Source: Chlorohelix sp037138995 (GTDB lineage: Bacteria > Chloroflexota > Chloroflexia > Chloroheliales > Chloroheliaceae). From it: 64,000 nucleotides of DNA. A program made the translations under genes and the position numbers. Under the pieces are notes generated by a model. That model saw nothing but the letters and a program-made list of their open reading frames with translations. It ran no database searches and was not told the origin of the DNA. Positions 28,066 to 36,130 of the stretch are shown here, in pieces; position 1 is the first letter of the stretch, and each line of letters starts with the position of its first letter. Location: contig NZ_JBAXHI010000005.1 of assembly GCF_037138995.1 (NCBI RefSeq), positions 102,679 to 166,678 of the forward strand, given 5' to 3'.

Positions 28066-28229
28066 GTAACCATTCACAGGAGGTGTTTTTCTTGTGGTAT
28101 CAAGTATAGAACAACCACAACATATTGATTTAATTAGGTTGCACCAAATCTTATTTTTGGTTAGCTATACAACATATGGTATGCTTTTCCCTAAACCATA
28201 CAACTTTTCCGGACCCCGTGAACGGTTAC
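28066..28229. mobile_element. 164-bp IS66-type miniature element (MITE)
   Basis: The left end begins GTAACCATTCACAGG and the right end, on the minus strand, GTAACCGTTCACGGGG; GTAA termini are typical of IS66 elements. Flanking octamers GAATTTTT (28058-28065) and GGATTTTT (28230-28237) match at 7 of 8 positions, the 8-bp duplication length of IS66. It has no coding capacity of note. The end at 31680 (GTAACCGTTCACGGGG) beside an IS66 transposase fragment is the same terminus, so that element may have mobilised it. Confidence 0.72.
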
Positions 28230-29201
28230 GGATTTTTGCAAAGGGAAAAGTAGTAGCCTTGCCGATGGTCATTCTACGCCAGGGATGATGAGCAGCAGGT
28301 TTGTATAAGGCTTTGCTCACCTTTCGCATTTCAACTGTTCGGGCAGTATCGTTACCAGAATTTAGCACAGCTAAAGAGGTCTTTGGGGCTGGTAACACTG
28401 GACCTTCCAAATGCTCTGGCATTGGTGGATTTCCAGTGTGACCGCTTCCTCAAACTCTCGAACCCCTGCCATACGGGAAAAGTAGCTTAAGGCTCTGCTA
28501 TGTACTACCGCTTCCCCTCCCTCCATTACCCCTTCTTCCACTTCACCCAGCACTAGCATTTTTACTTCTCGCCATTCCCCTTTGGTTAGTTGTACAAAGG
28601 CTCCATCCACACTCATTAGTGCCTTGCTTACTCCAGCAGGACTGGCTGGCATTTCTTTTTGTAGCGCGACCACTTGCGCCATTTGCGCTGCCTGGCAAGC
28701 CGCTCCACTGACCTCGCTTAACCGTCGTACTGTCGCTTCCCCTACTAAAGTTCCCGTAAAAAAGACTAGTTGTTGCCGTGCTTTTTCAAAGGGCATCCAA
28801 CTGCCTAAGCGCACCATTCCTTCTTCTATAACTGGGGTGAAAGCGTGGTGGGTCAGCAAGCCTAATTCCTTATCTAGGGGGAAAAACCCCTCACCACAAC
28901 TAGGGCATGTCCCATAACTCCGATGTAAATGCACCTCTTGGTTATGTTGCATAACTAATTTGCGCTGCTGCTGTCCTCGTGATACTAATTTTGTGCCACA
29001 CTCTGGGCATAAACTTGCTTCTTGGGATTGTAAGAACTTGGTTGCCTCATTCGCTAGGACCATATCCTGTATTAGTTTCGCTCTGGTTACTGCCCACCGC
29101 TCATCCAATACCTTCACCCGCTCAAATGCAGGGGAAATGTGTTTGGACAAAAGCGATTCTGCATTGGTAAGATTTAAGTTCTGAAGCGTAAAGAGAGCCA
29201 A
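28230..29201 (-). pseudogene. ISKra4-family transposase, internally deleted
   Basis: The N-terminal 270 residues are well preserved: a zinc-ribbon-like pair (LCPECGTKL, GTCPSCGEGFFPLD), then the ISKra4-like SVDGAFVQLTKGEWREVKML and FEEAVTLEIHQ. After this the frame breaks near 28420. In another frame the typical C-terminus KPAAHHPWRR appears near 28280. The catalytic middle between these points is missing, so the gene cannot produce active transposase. An IS66-type MITE sits directly after its 3' end. No element termini were identified. Confidence 0.75.
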
Positions 29202-29244
29202 ATAGGGCTATATAAAGTTGTGCTAGAGTGCGGATTGGGATAGC

Positions 29245-29304
29245 CAGATATCCTTTTTCTCATTTAACGTTTTGCCATAGCCTTTCGGTGAAGACGTTAT
29301 CGAG
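29245..29304 (-). pseudogene. Relic of an IS3-family transposase (OrfB C-terminal motif)
   Basis: Minus-strand translation from 29304 reads LDNVFTERLWQNVK, a stop, then EKGYL. This is the catalytic-Glu region of IS3 OrfB (compare LDNVFTERLWHSLK in the element at 32180-33382). Only about 20 codons remain, with a stop where the family has Tyr. It marks an older insertion between the ISKra4 pseudogene and the esterase. Confidence 0.6.
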
Positions 29305-29340
29305 CTTTTTTTTCTAGCTTGGTCGTTCTTATCCCATAAT

Positions 29341-30372
29341 TTAGCGGAGGTTTTGATAAACACCAAAGGCATTGGCGTAAAAGTTCAGGTAATACTTGAC
29401 ATGCGCTATCCAATATTCGCCGCCGTGATTGCCATTCCAAATATGCCACTCAAGGTTAGCATTGCGTGAGATTAATAAATCGCGTAATTCTTCAAAACGA
29501 GGTCGCCACTCGGTATCAGAGTTTCCAATATCGAGGAAGATTTTATAATCGGATATATTTTTGGTTTGTACCAACGATACAGGGTCAACACTAGGATAAT
29601 AATTGGGGTCATTGAAAAAATCTAAAGCCTGCCCCAATGTCCGAAGAGTCGGGCTATGTGCGCCAACAATTCCGAAAACGTCAGGATTATTCAAAGCAAT
29701 CTGAAGCGAACCATGACCGCCCATTGAGTGTCCGCCGATTGCGCGATTTTGAGGGGTTGCCTGAGTGCGATAGTGGGTATCAACATTCTGTACCACCTCT
29801 TGAACCATATAATCACCCCAACGTAGCCCATTATTTTGCTGGTTCATCCAGTAACTCTTTTCCCCAAGCGGTAAAACAATGATAAAAGGGTTTAATTGCC
29901 GCGCCTGTATCATGTCATCGGCGACAGGTAGCAAACCGTAGTCCACCCATTCCTGATATGTGCCTGAAAGACCATGTAGCATATAAAGTACAGGGTACCG
30001 ACGGTTGGGATATTGGAAGTAATCCAGCGGCAGATAAATCCGGTAGCTCATCTGTTTGCTCAAAATTGCACTGTAGAAATACTGATCCCACACCTCACCA
30101 CGATTATTGCCCCACTCAAATGGAACTGCATAAGAGAGCAGCGTAATATCAGGATTAGCAACCGCAATAGTTGTTATAGCTAATGGGATGTTGCGAAACG
30201 CCACCGGGGTACTAATATTTTGAAGACTCGCTTGAGTCGTGTTTTTAGGTATTAATATCTCATCTAGTTGTGACTCGGTTATAGGAGCAGCAACTTTGTC
30301 AGAGCAAGAAGCTAAAATCAACAGTGAGATTATTATTAATAGTAATATGCCAATAGTAATAGTCTTTTTCAT
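29341..30372 (-). CDS. Lipoprotein esterase (esterase D / antigen-85-like alpha/beta hydrolase)
   Basis: A 343-residue protein with a lipoprotein signal (LLIIISLLILASC, lipobox LASC with Cys at about residue 23). The esterase domain has YPVLYMLHGLSGT near residue 130, the nucleophile Ser in GHSMGGHGSLQIAL near 215, and HIWNGNHGGEYW near 310 for the His. Members hydrolyse acyl esters; in some families they act on feruloyl or mycolyl esters. After lipidation it should sit on the outer face of the membrane. It is flanked by insertion debris downstream and stands as a single gene. Confidence 0.82.
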   Translation of the reverse strand: MKKTITIGILLLIIISLLILASCSDKVAAPITESQLDEILIPKNTTQASLQNISTPVAFRNIPLAITTIAVANPDITLLSYAVPFEWGNNRGEVWDQYFYSAILSKQMSYRIYLPLDYFQYPNRRYPVLYMLHGLSGTYQEWVDYGLLPVADDMIQARQLNPFIIVLPLGEKSYWMNQQNNGLRWGDYMVQEVVQNVDTHYRTQATPQNRAIGGHSMGGHGSLQIALNNPDVFGIVGAHSPTLRTLGQALDFFNDPNYYPSVDPVSLVQTKNISDYKIFLDIGNSDTEWRPRFEELRDLLISRNANLEWHIWNGNHGGEYWIAHVKYYLNFYANAFGVYQNLR

Positions 30373-30575
30373 AAGCAGAAATATCCTGAAAATAATAGTC
30401 TAAAATATTATCTTCTAATAGTATTAAAACCCCATATTGTTAAATGTAAGTAAACTGGATGTAAGATTCTCTACTTTATTACAATAGAAGTGCAAATTTC
30501 TTATAATTACTCCGACACTTTATAATAACCATCAAATGGGTTCCACACTCGAAATAAAAGTTAAAAGGCAAATTA

Positions 30576-30604
30576 TTGGACTATGTATGCTTAGATAGGA
30601 TAAA
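30576..30604 (+). promoter_or_regulatory. Candidate sigma-70-like promoter of the OsmC gene
   Basis: TTGGAC (30576-30581) and GATAAA (30599-30604) are separated by 17 bp, about 45 bp upstream of a strong AAGGAGA ribosome site. Only partial matches to consensus, so tentative. Confidence 0.4.
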
Positions 30605-30651
30605 CTAAAGGCTCTGAACAACAGACTTTTACAAGATAAGGAGAAATAATA

Positions 30652-31080
30652 ATGGCAATTAGAAAAGCAAGCGCTACATGGGAAGGCAACCTGAAAGATG
30701 GCAAAGGCACTTTGAAAGTGGGAAGTGGAGCCTTTGAAGGACCTTTTACCTTCATTTCCCGGTTTGAAAGCAGCGGAGATACAAACCCTGAAGAGCTATT
30801 AGGTGCAGCCGAAGCCGGATGTTACTCGATGGCACTGGCGCATGGTCTCAGCCAAGCGGGGCATACTCCCAAAAGCGTTCGCACCGAAGCTAAAGTGAAT
30901 CTGGCATTGGTGGAGGGCGGTTTCAAGATTACCACTATTGAATTAACAACCGAAGCAGAAGTACCCGGATTGGATAATAGCACTTTCCAAGAATTTGCCG
31001 AAAATACGCGCAAAACTTGTATTGTTTCAAGAGCGCTCGCAGGAGTCGAAATTCTGCTGGAAGCCAAGTTGGTAGGATAA
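30652..31080 (+). CDS. osmC: OsmC-family peroxiredoxin
   Basis: The 142 residues form a standard short OsmC protein. The two redox cysteines are Cys57 in AEAGCYSMAL and Cys123 in TRKTCIVSRAL, and the Glu in the PEELLGAAEAG helix is conserved. OsmC reduces organic hydroperoxides in the cytoplasm, usually with lipoyl or thiol partners. It has its own promoter candidate, an AAGGAGA ribosome site seven bases before the ATG, and a strong terminator 120 bp downstream, so it is monocistronic. Confidence 0.92.
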   Translation: MAIRKASATWEGNLKDGKGTLKVGSGAFEGPFTFISRFESSGDTNPEELLGAAEAGCYSMALAHGLSQAGHTPKSVRTEAKVNLALVEGGFKITTIELTTEAEVPGLDNSTFQEFAENTRKTCIVSRALAGVEILLEAKLVG

Positions 31081-31202
31081 ATATAATCAGTAACTTACAA
31101 AACATGTTTTTTTACAATAACATGTTAAGCTTGTTATGATTATGCTTTTACGAAGTATTAGTGCGCTGACCTGTTACAGCAATTAAGAAAACGTTCCGAT
31201 TT

Positions 31203-31246
31203 TTCAAAAAACGGGTGTAATAATTACGCAGTGCCCGTTTTTTGAA
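31203..31246 (+). terminator. Rho-independent terminator after osmC
   Basis: TTCAAAAAACGGG (31203-31215) pairs perfectly over 13 bp with CCCGTTTTTTGAA (31234-31246). The arms carry their own A and T runs, so it could act in both directions. Confidence 0.8.
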
Positions 31247-31282
31247 TATTAAAGTGATATTCTAAAATCGAGGAATTATCCT

Positions 31283-31669
31283 ATGGACGAGGCACAAGTT
31301 AATCAAATAAGTACAATGTTAGTTGAAATAACTCCTGACCTGATTGAAGACCTGTACCAATCTATGCTCAATGAACCTTCTATTTACAAGCGGTACACGC
31401 CTGTAGAAATACGTTCTTTCTCTATTGAAGGAGTTAACAGTTTCCGAGATGTGTTGATTAGCTCTTTGCAAGTAGGGTTGCCCTTCCTCGTGAACTCAGA
31501 ATTGGGCTGGTTACAAAAACTGTTGGCAGCTCGCAAAATTGAAGGAGACAGGGTGCATATTTTCCTCGAACTGATTCGAAACAGAATTAAAACCAACCAC
31601 TATGATTTGGAGGTTACTAATACTATAAGTCAAATACTAGAGGAAATGGAAGCGCAAGTAAAAAAGTAG
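31283..31669 (+). CDS. Predicted all-helical protein of unknown function
   Basis: This 128-residue protein has no transmembrane segment and no Cys motif. It reads as five or six amphipathic helices (MLVEITPDLIEDLYQSML, YTPVEIRSFSIEGVNSFRD, GWLQKLLAARKIEGDRVHIF). The pattern is reminiscent of the helical N-terminal domains of RsbR/RsbRD-type sensors or globin-like folds, but I cannot assign a family. GAGGAATTATCCT before the ATG is an acceptable ribosome site. It lies between the osmC terminator and an IS66 terminus that begins 11 bp after its stop, so the insertion nearly truncated it. Confidence 0.6.
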   Translation: MDEAQVNQISTMLVEITPDLIEDLYQSMLNEPSIYKRYTPVEIRSFSIEGVNSFRDVLISSLQVGLPFLVNSELGWLQKLLAARKIEGDRVHIFLELIRNRIKTNHYDLEVTNTISQILEEMEAQVKK

Positions 31670-31679
31670 CTATTTAATC

Positions 31680-32067
31680 GTAACCGTTCACGGGGCTATT
31701 TCTAGGTTCAAGCTTGGACTAAACTAGAAGCAGGCAGACCAAACCATTTAACCCGAAGAGCTTGGGTCACAAATTCAATCAAATCTCGCTCTTGCTGCTT
31801 GAGGGTGGCTGCCACCGTCAACATTCGCTCCACAAACCGCAAACCATCTTCACTCTGAGACCCAAAACAAGTCTTTCGCCAAATTACCGCAGGTTGCAAA
31901 GCTCTTTCGGCGGCATTATTGGTCGGTTCCACCCCGACCTCTTCGCTAAATACCCACAAACTGGATTCGGCTTTGTTTAGCTCTTTGCACAAACTCTTTA
32001 CCGCCCTATCAGGGTGCGTTTCTCCTTCTTTTAAGAGTTCTTTGAAGTCAGCACTAATTGACCCCAA
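31680..32067 (-). mobile_element. IS66-family element fragment: right end and transposase C-terminus
   Basis: The terminus GTAACCGTTCACGGGG at 31680 is followed by a minus-strand frame of 119 residues with VGVEPTNNAAERALQPAVIW and KTCFGSQSEDGLRFVERMLT, the catalytic Glu-containing C-terminal part of IS66 TnpC. The N-terminal three quarters and the other terminus are missing. On the opposite strand, 32139-32178 reads MSEAENASLRAQ, like the start of an IS66 TnpC, cut by the IS3 element at 32180. At least two IS66 insertions may therefore have been rearranged here. Confidence 0.8.
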
Positions 32068-32235
32068 GGGTATGAATTCAGAGATACAGTAAAGAAAATT
32101 GGAAAAAAGTTGGGCTGCAAATATGATAAGCTAAAAATATGAGCGAAGCCGAAAATGCCAGTTTAAGAGCCCAGTATAGTGAACCAGAAAATTTAGACAA
32201 AAAATAGTGCTTGGGTAAGGTGTATACTAAAAGGT

Positions 32236-32580
32236 ATGACAACACCAAGAAAAAAGTATTCACCAGCGTTTAAATCCGAAATCGTACAGGCAGTGCTGGA
32301 GGGAAACAAAACTCTCACCCAGATCGCCGCTGAACAGGGCAGCCATCCTAATGTGATTACTAAATGGAAAAGTGCCGCACTCACAAAAATGCCCGATACT
32401 TTCGATGAAAAGGCTCAAAAACAACTTAAGACTTTGCTAGAACAACACGAAAAAGAAAAAGAACAACTTTACGCCGAAATAGACCGCCTGACTACTCAAC
32501 TCAGGTGGTTAGAAAAAAAAAGTGGAACAGGCTTTGCCCAGATCGGTCAGATTGGGACTAATCGAACGCGACAAGTCTGA
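32236..32580 (+). CDS. IS3-family transposase OrfA
   Basis: This protein of 114 residues starts MTTPRKKYSPAFKSEIVQAV, the helix-turn-helix of IS3 OrfA. A leucine-zipper-like helix (LKTLLEQHEKEKEQLYAEID) ends in LEKKSG. A run of nine A residues at 32513-32521 lies where OrfA and OrfB overlap, the typical site of programmed -1 frameshifting that makes the OrfAB transposase. OrfA itself looks intact and would bind the terminal repeats. Since OrfB is deleted, it may now act only as a DNA-binding regulator of related copies. Confidence 0.82.
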   Translation: MTTPRKKYSPAFKSEIVQAVLEGNKTLTQIAAEQGSHPNVITKWKSAALTKMPDTFDEKAQKQLKTLLEQHEKEKEQLYAEIDRLTTQLRWLEKKSGTGFAQIGQIGTNRTRQV

Positions 32581-33291
32581 ATTAACGCTATCCCGTCAAA
32601 GTGAGTTGTTAGAAATTAGTCGCGCTAGTTTGTATTACCGTCCGACTGAACCTTCAGAGCGAGAAATCAGGCTTAAGCATCGGATTGATGAAATTTACCC
32701 TGGTTACCCTTTTTACGGTTATCGGCGGGTTCATCAGCAGTTAATTCGAGAAGGTCATCAGCTCAATCGTAAAACAGTGCAACGTTATATGCGAGAAATG
32801 GGGCTCGAAGCCATTTATCCCGGTCATAATCTCTCTAAACGAGAACACCAACACCGAGTTTATCCCTACCTGTTGCGGAATTTGTCCATAACCAGAACAG
32901 GGGAGGTATGCGGAACAGACATTACTTATATAAGACTTAAACAGGGTTGGCTCTATAACGAGCGTTGGTACAGGCAAAACCTGAGATTTTGAACAGCGAC
33001 CAAAGCAGTCATTTCACCAGTCCCCAGTACCCTGAAATGGTGTTGGAAGCAGGTGTCAAAATCAGTATGGACGGGCGTGGCAGTGCTCTCGATAACGTTT
33101 TTACCGAAAGGCTGTGGCACTCATTAAAATACGAATGTGTCTATTTAGCCGACTTCGAAAGCCCTAAAGAAGCCCGAGCGGGGATTGCCGAATATTTCAA
33201 TTTCTACAATCACAAGCGGCTTCATCAGGCTTTGGATTATCGGACACCGGCAGAGGTTTATTTCGTTACTACTACGCCTGTGCTTATATAA
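32522..33291 (+). pseudogene. IS3-family transposase OrfB, internally deleted
   Basis: The first part (LPRSVRLGLIERDKSEL to GTDITYIRLKQGWLY) is a normal OrfB N-terminus with the HTH_21 domain and the first catalytic Asp in GTDITY. At about 32955 the frame runs into a short tail and stops. The second part resumes in another frame with KPEILNSDQSSHFTS (second Asp) and LDNVFTERLWHSLK (catalytic Glu) and continues to 33291. The roughly 35 codons normally found between GWLY and AKPEIL (including the I-D-W-x-S-R region) are missing, so the enzyme is dead. Confidence 0.8.
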
Positions 33292-33494
33292 AGAACTAAT
33301 TACAAGACTGCTAATTGTGCTAGTGAAAGTGAGGTTACACTCCTTAGCCATCCCTTTCTTCCTGTCTTGACTTTCTGGGTCACTTCATCGGGTTAAACCT
33401 TCAGCCTATAAATCCTGAAATCACTGAGGGGTGGTCAAGCAGTAAAACGAATTGAAAGGGTGCTGCACCCGGCGAACAGTACACTTTATCTAAG

Positions 33495-34640
33495 CTATAC
33501 ACATGGCAGATACGGTAAAATTCCGGTTCCGAACAATTGCTTAACCTCGCTAGAATAAGGTGCAAATACTTCCGTCACCATTTCCGCCAGCCCTTCACCC
33601 AGCATACTTGCAATACCGAAATCTTGCTCGGATAAACCGGTAGCATGAATTATTCGGGTATTAACAGGATGCCGTTCTAACAAACTGCGCTTATAAGGTC
33701 TTACAGTGTAGGTGGTAATTGGGGAACTAGCTAGATTTTCAAAAGCGCCCGGCAAATATTGCGCTATGATTGTTTCTACTCTGTCTATATAATTCTTGAT
33801 TTTTGAAACCTGATTAATTTCTCTTTCTTCTGCTTCCAGATTCTCATATAGTTCAATTTTAAGCCCTTGCCCCGGTAATAATGGAAAACCTTCAAAGCGA
33901 CCTTCGGGTAAGTCAAGGGTGAAAACCGGAAACTTCTCAGGTATGAAATCTCCTGATTTCTCAGGCTGTAGTTGTAAACGAATTCTCCGCTGGTATTTTT
34001 GTGGCTTATCTTGTCGCTGGACAGAGCGTCTCGCCCAACGCTCTCCGCTGATAACCATTTGGCTTGCACGGTAAAGACCTTGAGTGGTTTCAACTATAAT
34101 CTGGTCATTGGTTTTGTACCATTGTGTAACTGTTTCACTATTTTTTATTTGCGCCCCATAGCGAGCGGCTACCTGAAGATAGGCGGATATAGCCGCATTG
34201 GAAAATAGAACGCCACTGTTTGGCTCGAAAATAACACTGAAACTATCATCCAACCTAAATTGCGGGAAGGCGCTGGAAAGTTCGGAAGGTAAAATATAAT
34301 CCGTTAGAAGGTTGTGCCGCTGAGCAATTTGCAAACTCCCTCGTATTAGAGGGCTGTCAGGTGCGCCGATTACCAGACCACCAGTAATGCGTAACAAGGG
34401 TATGCCAGATTCCGCTTCGAGTTGTCGCCAAAGTTGGATAGCATGGTGGGTCATTTTCACACTACCGGGAACCTCGTGATAACTTTCACGAATTATCCGG
34501 GTGTCATTACCGGTATCTTTTCTGGAGGCAGGATTTTCCAAAGCAAGCACTTTCAATCCTCGCTTCGCTAACTCGTAAATGGTGGCACTTCCAACAGGGT
34601 CTAGCCCTAACACGATTACATCATAAGATTTATTACGCAT
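33495..34640 (-). CDS. DAO-family FAD oxidoreductase (sarcosine-oxidase-like), degenerate motifs
   Basis: The 381 residues have the layout of monomeric sarcosine oxidase/SolA: an N-terminal dinucleotide fold (YDVIVLGLDPVGSATIYELA), RIIRESYHE near residue 48, and ITTYTVRPYKRSLLERHP near 315. Key features are altered. The GxGxxG loop reads GLDPVG. The position where the family has the Cys that covalently binds flavin reads TTYT. The conserved GFSGHGFK reads GLSEQDFG. Noncovalent FAD or loss of catalysis is likely. GAGGATAA precedes the ATG. It follows the 161-residue gene by 17 bp and probably works with it. Confidence 0.72.
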   Translation of the reverse strand: MRNKSYDVIVLGLDPVGSATIYELAKRGLKVLALENPASRKDTGNDTRIIRESYHEVPGSVKMTHHAIQLWRQLEAESGIPLLRITGGLVIGAPDSPLIRGSLQIAQRHNLLTDYILPSELSSAFPQFRLDDSFSVIFEPNSGVLFSNAAISAYLQVAARYGAQIKNSETVTQWYKTNDQIIVETTQGLYRASQMVISGERWARRSVQRQDKPQKYQRRIRLQLQPEKSGDFIPEKFPVFTLDLPEGRFEGFPLLPGQGLKIELYENLEAEEREINQVSKIKNYIDRVETIIAQYLPGAFENLASSPITTYTVRPYKRSLLERHPVNTRIIHATGLSEQDFGIASMLGEGLAEMVTEVFAPYSSEVKQLFGTGILPYLPCV

Positions 34641-34657
34641 AATTCAGAATTATCCTC

Positions 34658-35143
34658 TCAGTTAAACGAGCCTGAAAGTCCCATTGACATGCTTTCCACC
34701 GCTTGTAAAGTAGCTTTGTTTGTGCCTAATACTTTCTTTATTACCGGGTCGTTCTTAGCCAGAAAACTTAAATGCCTGAAACCGTGCGAAACCACATTAC
34801 TTTCTTTAATAACAGTCGGACGTGGTGTGCGTGAATCTGAACCCCTAACTATTCGCAACTCTGTTAGAGGAATCAACTGCGTATCTCCACTGGATAGGTT
34901 CAATTCGTCTGAATAAACTAGATAAGTTAAAATAAATTTGCCCGGTTCTTCATGCCTCCAACTGGTAGAATGGATTAGCAGTTTTTCATGGCTGGTAGTT
35001 TGGTCAGGAAAATTACGGCTAAAAGCGTCAAACACTAGTTTGTCAGGATTAGATGTACCATCCTGAATTTCCACAAGTTGTTTGATATATAGCAGTTTGT
35101 CATCCCCAATCCGGGAAAAGAATATCTCAAGATAAAGTTCCAT
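34658..35143 (-). CDS. Conserved-looking hypothetical protein, partner of the flavoprotein gene
   Basis: A 161-residue soluble protein without a known motif. It has alternating beta-strand-like and helical stretches (MELYLEIFFSRIGDDKLLYI, KFILTYLVYSDELNL, LIPLTELRIVRG). A His/Arg-rich segment (SHGFRHLSFLAKNDPVIKKV) lies near residue 120. It is the first gene of a two-gene operon with the sarcosine-oxidase-like gene. I do not recognise the family. The tight spacing suggests it either modulates the flavoprotein or handles its substrate. Confidence 0.6.
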   Translation of the reverse strand: MELYLEIFFSRIGDDKLLYIKQLVEIQDGTSNPDKLVFDAFSRNFPDQTTSHEKLLIHSTSWRHEEPGKFILTYLVYSDELNLSSGDTQLIPLTELRIVRGSDSRTPRPTVIKESNVVSHGFRHLSFLAKNDPVIKKVLGTNKATLQAVESMSMGLSGSFN

Positions 35144-35712
35144 TTATTTGCCCTTCCTCTAAAGTAAGTATGTAACAGTCGCCGTACATTTATCGAAAAC
35201 TATCGCTCCAAAAGCGGTTTTCGAAATGCAAATCAAACATATGTATTTTGCTGTAGATGGACGAAAAAACAGGGAAGGCTAACAGTTACAACAGAGGAAA
35301 GAAGCGCAGCAGGAGGAGCGACCGATTAAGAGGTTGATAGGCATTTTGGGTATTGGAAAAGATACTTTTGAGCGGGCATCAGAAATCAGAATCATAATGT
35401 CTATCGAACCTCCGCGGTGGCACTATGCACATTTCGGAACTGATTATTGAAAATAGCTTCTTGCATAAATAACCCTTTATATTGACCAATATTATATTTC
35501 ATATCAGCTTACTTATATATAACATAGTTGATAAACTTTGTCAAGAGTTATTGCGGTAGTCATAGGGCATTTGCAAAAACGTAGTTAGGGCAATAGCCGG
35601 CGGCTTTCGCCGGAGCGGCTAAATTGGCAGATTAAATATATTTGACATTTTGTATTAACTAAGTTAGGATTATTTCGCTATCTATTTAAATATTTGTGGA
35701 GTTATTTGGTAC
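35144..35712. other. 569-bp intergenic region with a hairpin and an unassigned open frame
   Basis: Nested inverted repeats CGAAAAC...GTTTTCG (35194-35200/35217-35223) and CGCT/AGCG inside them make a strong hairpin about 50 bp upstream of the hypothetical/flavoprotein operon. A plus-strand open frame of about 55 codons ends at 35450 (tail RWHYAHFGTDY); it has no convincing start or family and is not called. A GC-rich palindrome CCGGCG...CGCCGG lies near 35598. GGAG at about 35699 serves the next gene. Confidence 0.4.
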
Positions 35713-35907
35713 TTGCAAGAAGAAGAACAACAACCAACTTATAAGCCTAATTGCCTGAATAACCTGAACCCACAAGAAGCTGAAGTGCTTACTCAAATAT
35801 TGTACTCTCTCAGGCAAATTAAATTTGGCTATATCCAGATAACTATTCAAGATGCTAAGGTAGTGCAAATTGACCGCACAGAAAAACAGCGTATCAATTG
35901 TAAGTAA
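35713..35907 (+). CDS. YezD-like (DUF2292) small protein
   Basis: A 64-residue protein starting at TTG after a GGAG box. The second half, LRQIKFGYIQITIQDAKVVQIDRTEKQRI, follows the DUF2292/YezD pattern of L-x-x-I-x-Y/F-G-x-I-x-I-x-I-x-D-x-K-V-V-Q-I-x-x-T-E-K-x-R. Members are about 55-70 residues and often occur near sulfate-assimilation genes; their function is unknown. Here it stands alone beside the SAM hydrolase/metK riboswitch region, a loose link to sulfur metabolism. Confidence 0.7.
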   Translation: MQEEEQQPTYKPNCLNNLNPQEAEVLTQILYSLRQIKFGYIQITIQDAKVVQIDRTEKQRINCK

Positions 35908-35951
35908 CCGATTGCTTCAGTCTAGTTAGTATTCTGAACAATAAGGTTGTC

Positions 35952-36000
35952 GTTTCTGGGGGGAACGCATTTTTGGGGCATCTTGCATACCCCCCGAAAC
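35952..36000. repeat. GC-rich inverted repeat downstream of the YezD-like gene
   Basis: GTTTCTGGGGGG (35952-35963) and CCCCCCGAAAC (35990-36000) pair over 11 bp with one bulged T, around a 26-nt loop that holds a second G-run. It lies between converging genes and could be a terminator without U-tract. A second inverted pair, GCAGAGCA near 36014 and TGCTCTGC near 36111, follows. Confidence 0.5.
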
Positions 36001-36130
36001 AGCGCACTAATTAAGGCAGAGCAGCGCAATCCAAGAATAAACGAAAAAGCAACCGCAAATTTTCTAGGTTCTCTTACATAACCACATCAAATAGGTGACG
36101 ATTAACTGTTGCTCTGCATAACGGTCTCTT

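Larger units (their letters stand above)
32180..33382 (+). mobile_element. IS3-family insertion sequence (1203 bp), defective
   Basis: The left end TGAACCAGAAAATTTAGACA (32180) and the right end read on the minus strand TGACCCAGAAAGTCAAGACA (from 33382) match at 16 of 20 bases, start with the IS3 TGA and enclose OrfA and OrfB. No target duplication is visible: the flanks are TAG and CTT. OrfB carries an internal deletion, so the copy is not autonomous. Confidence 0.82.

Noticed and set aside
28066..33382. A tRNA-anchored genomic island or prophage
   Set aside because: No integrase, phage gene or duplicated tRNA end (att site) was found; the region contains only insertion-sequence remains and ordinary genes.
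35287..35450. Plus-strand open frame of about 55 codons ending RWHYAHFGTDY
   Set aside because: No credible start codon with ribosome site and no similarity I recognise; it lacks the features of CsmA or any other small photosynthetic protein I considered.
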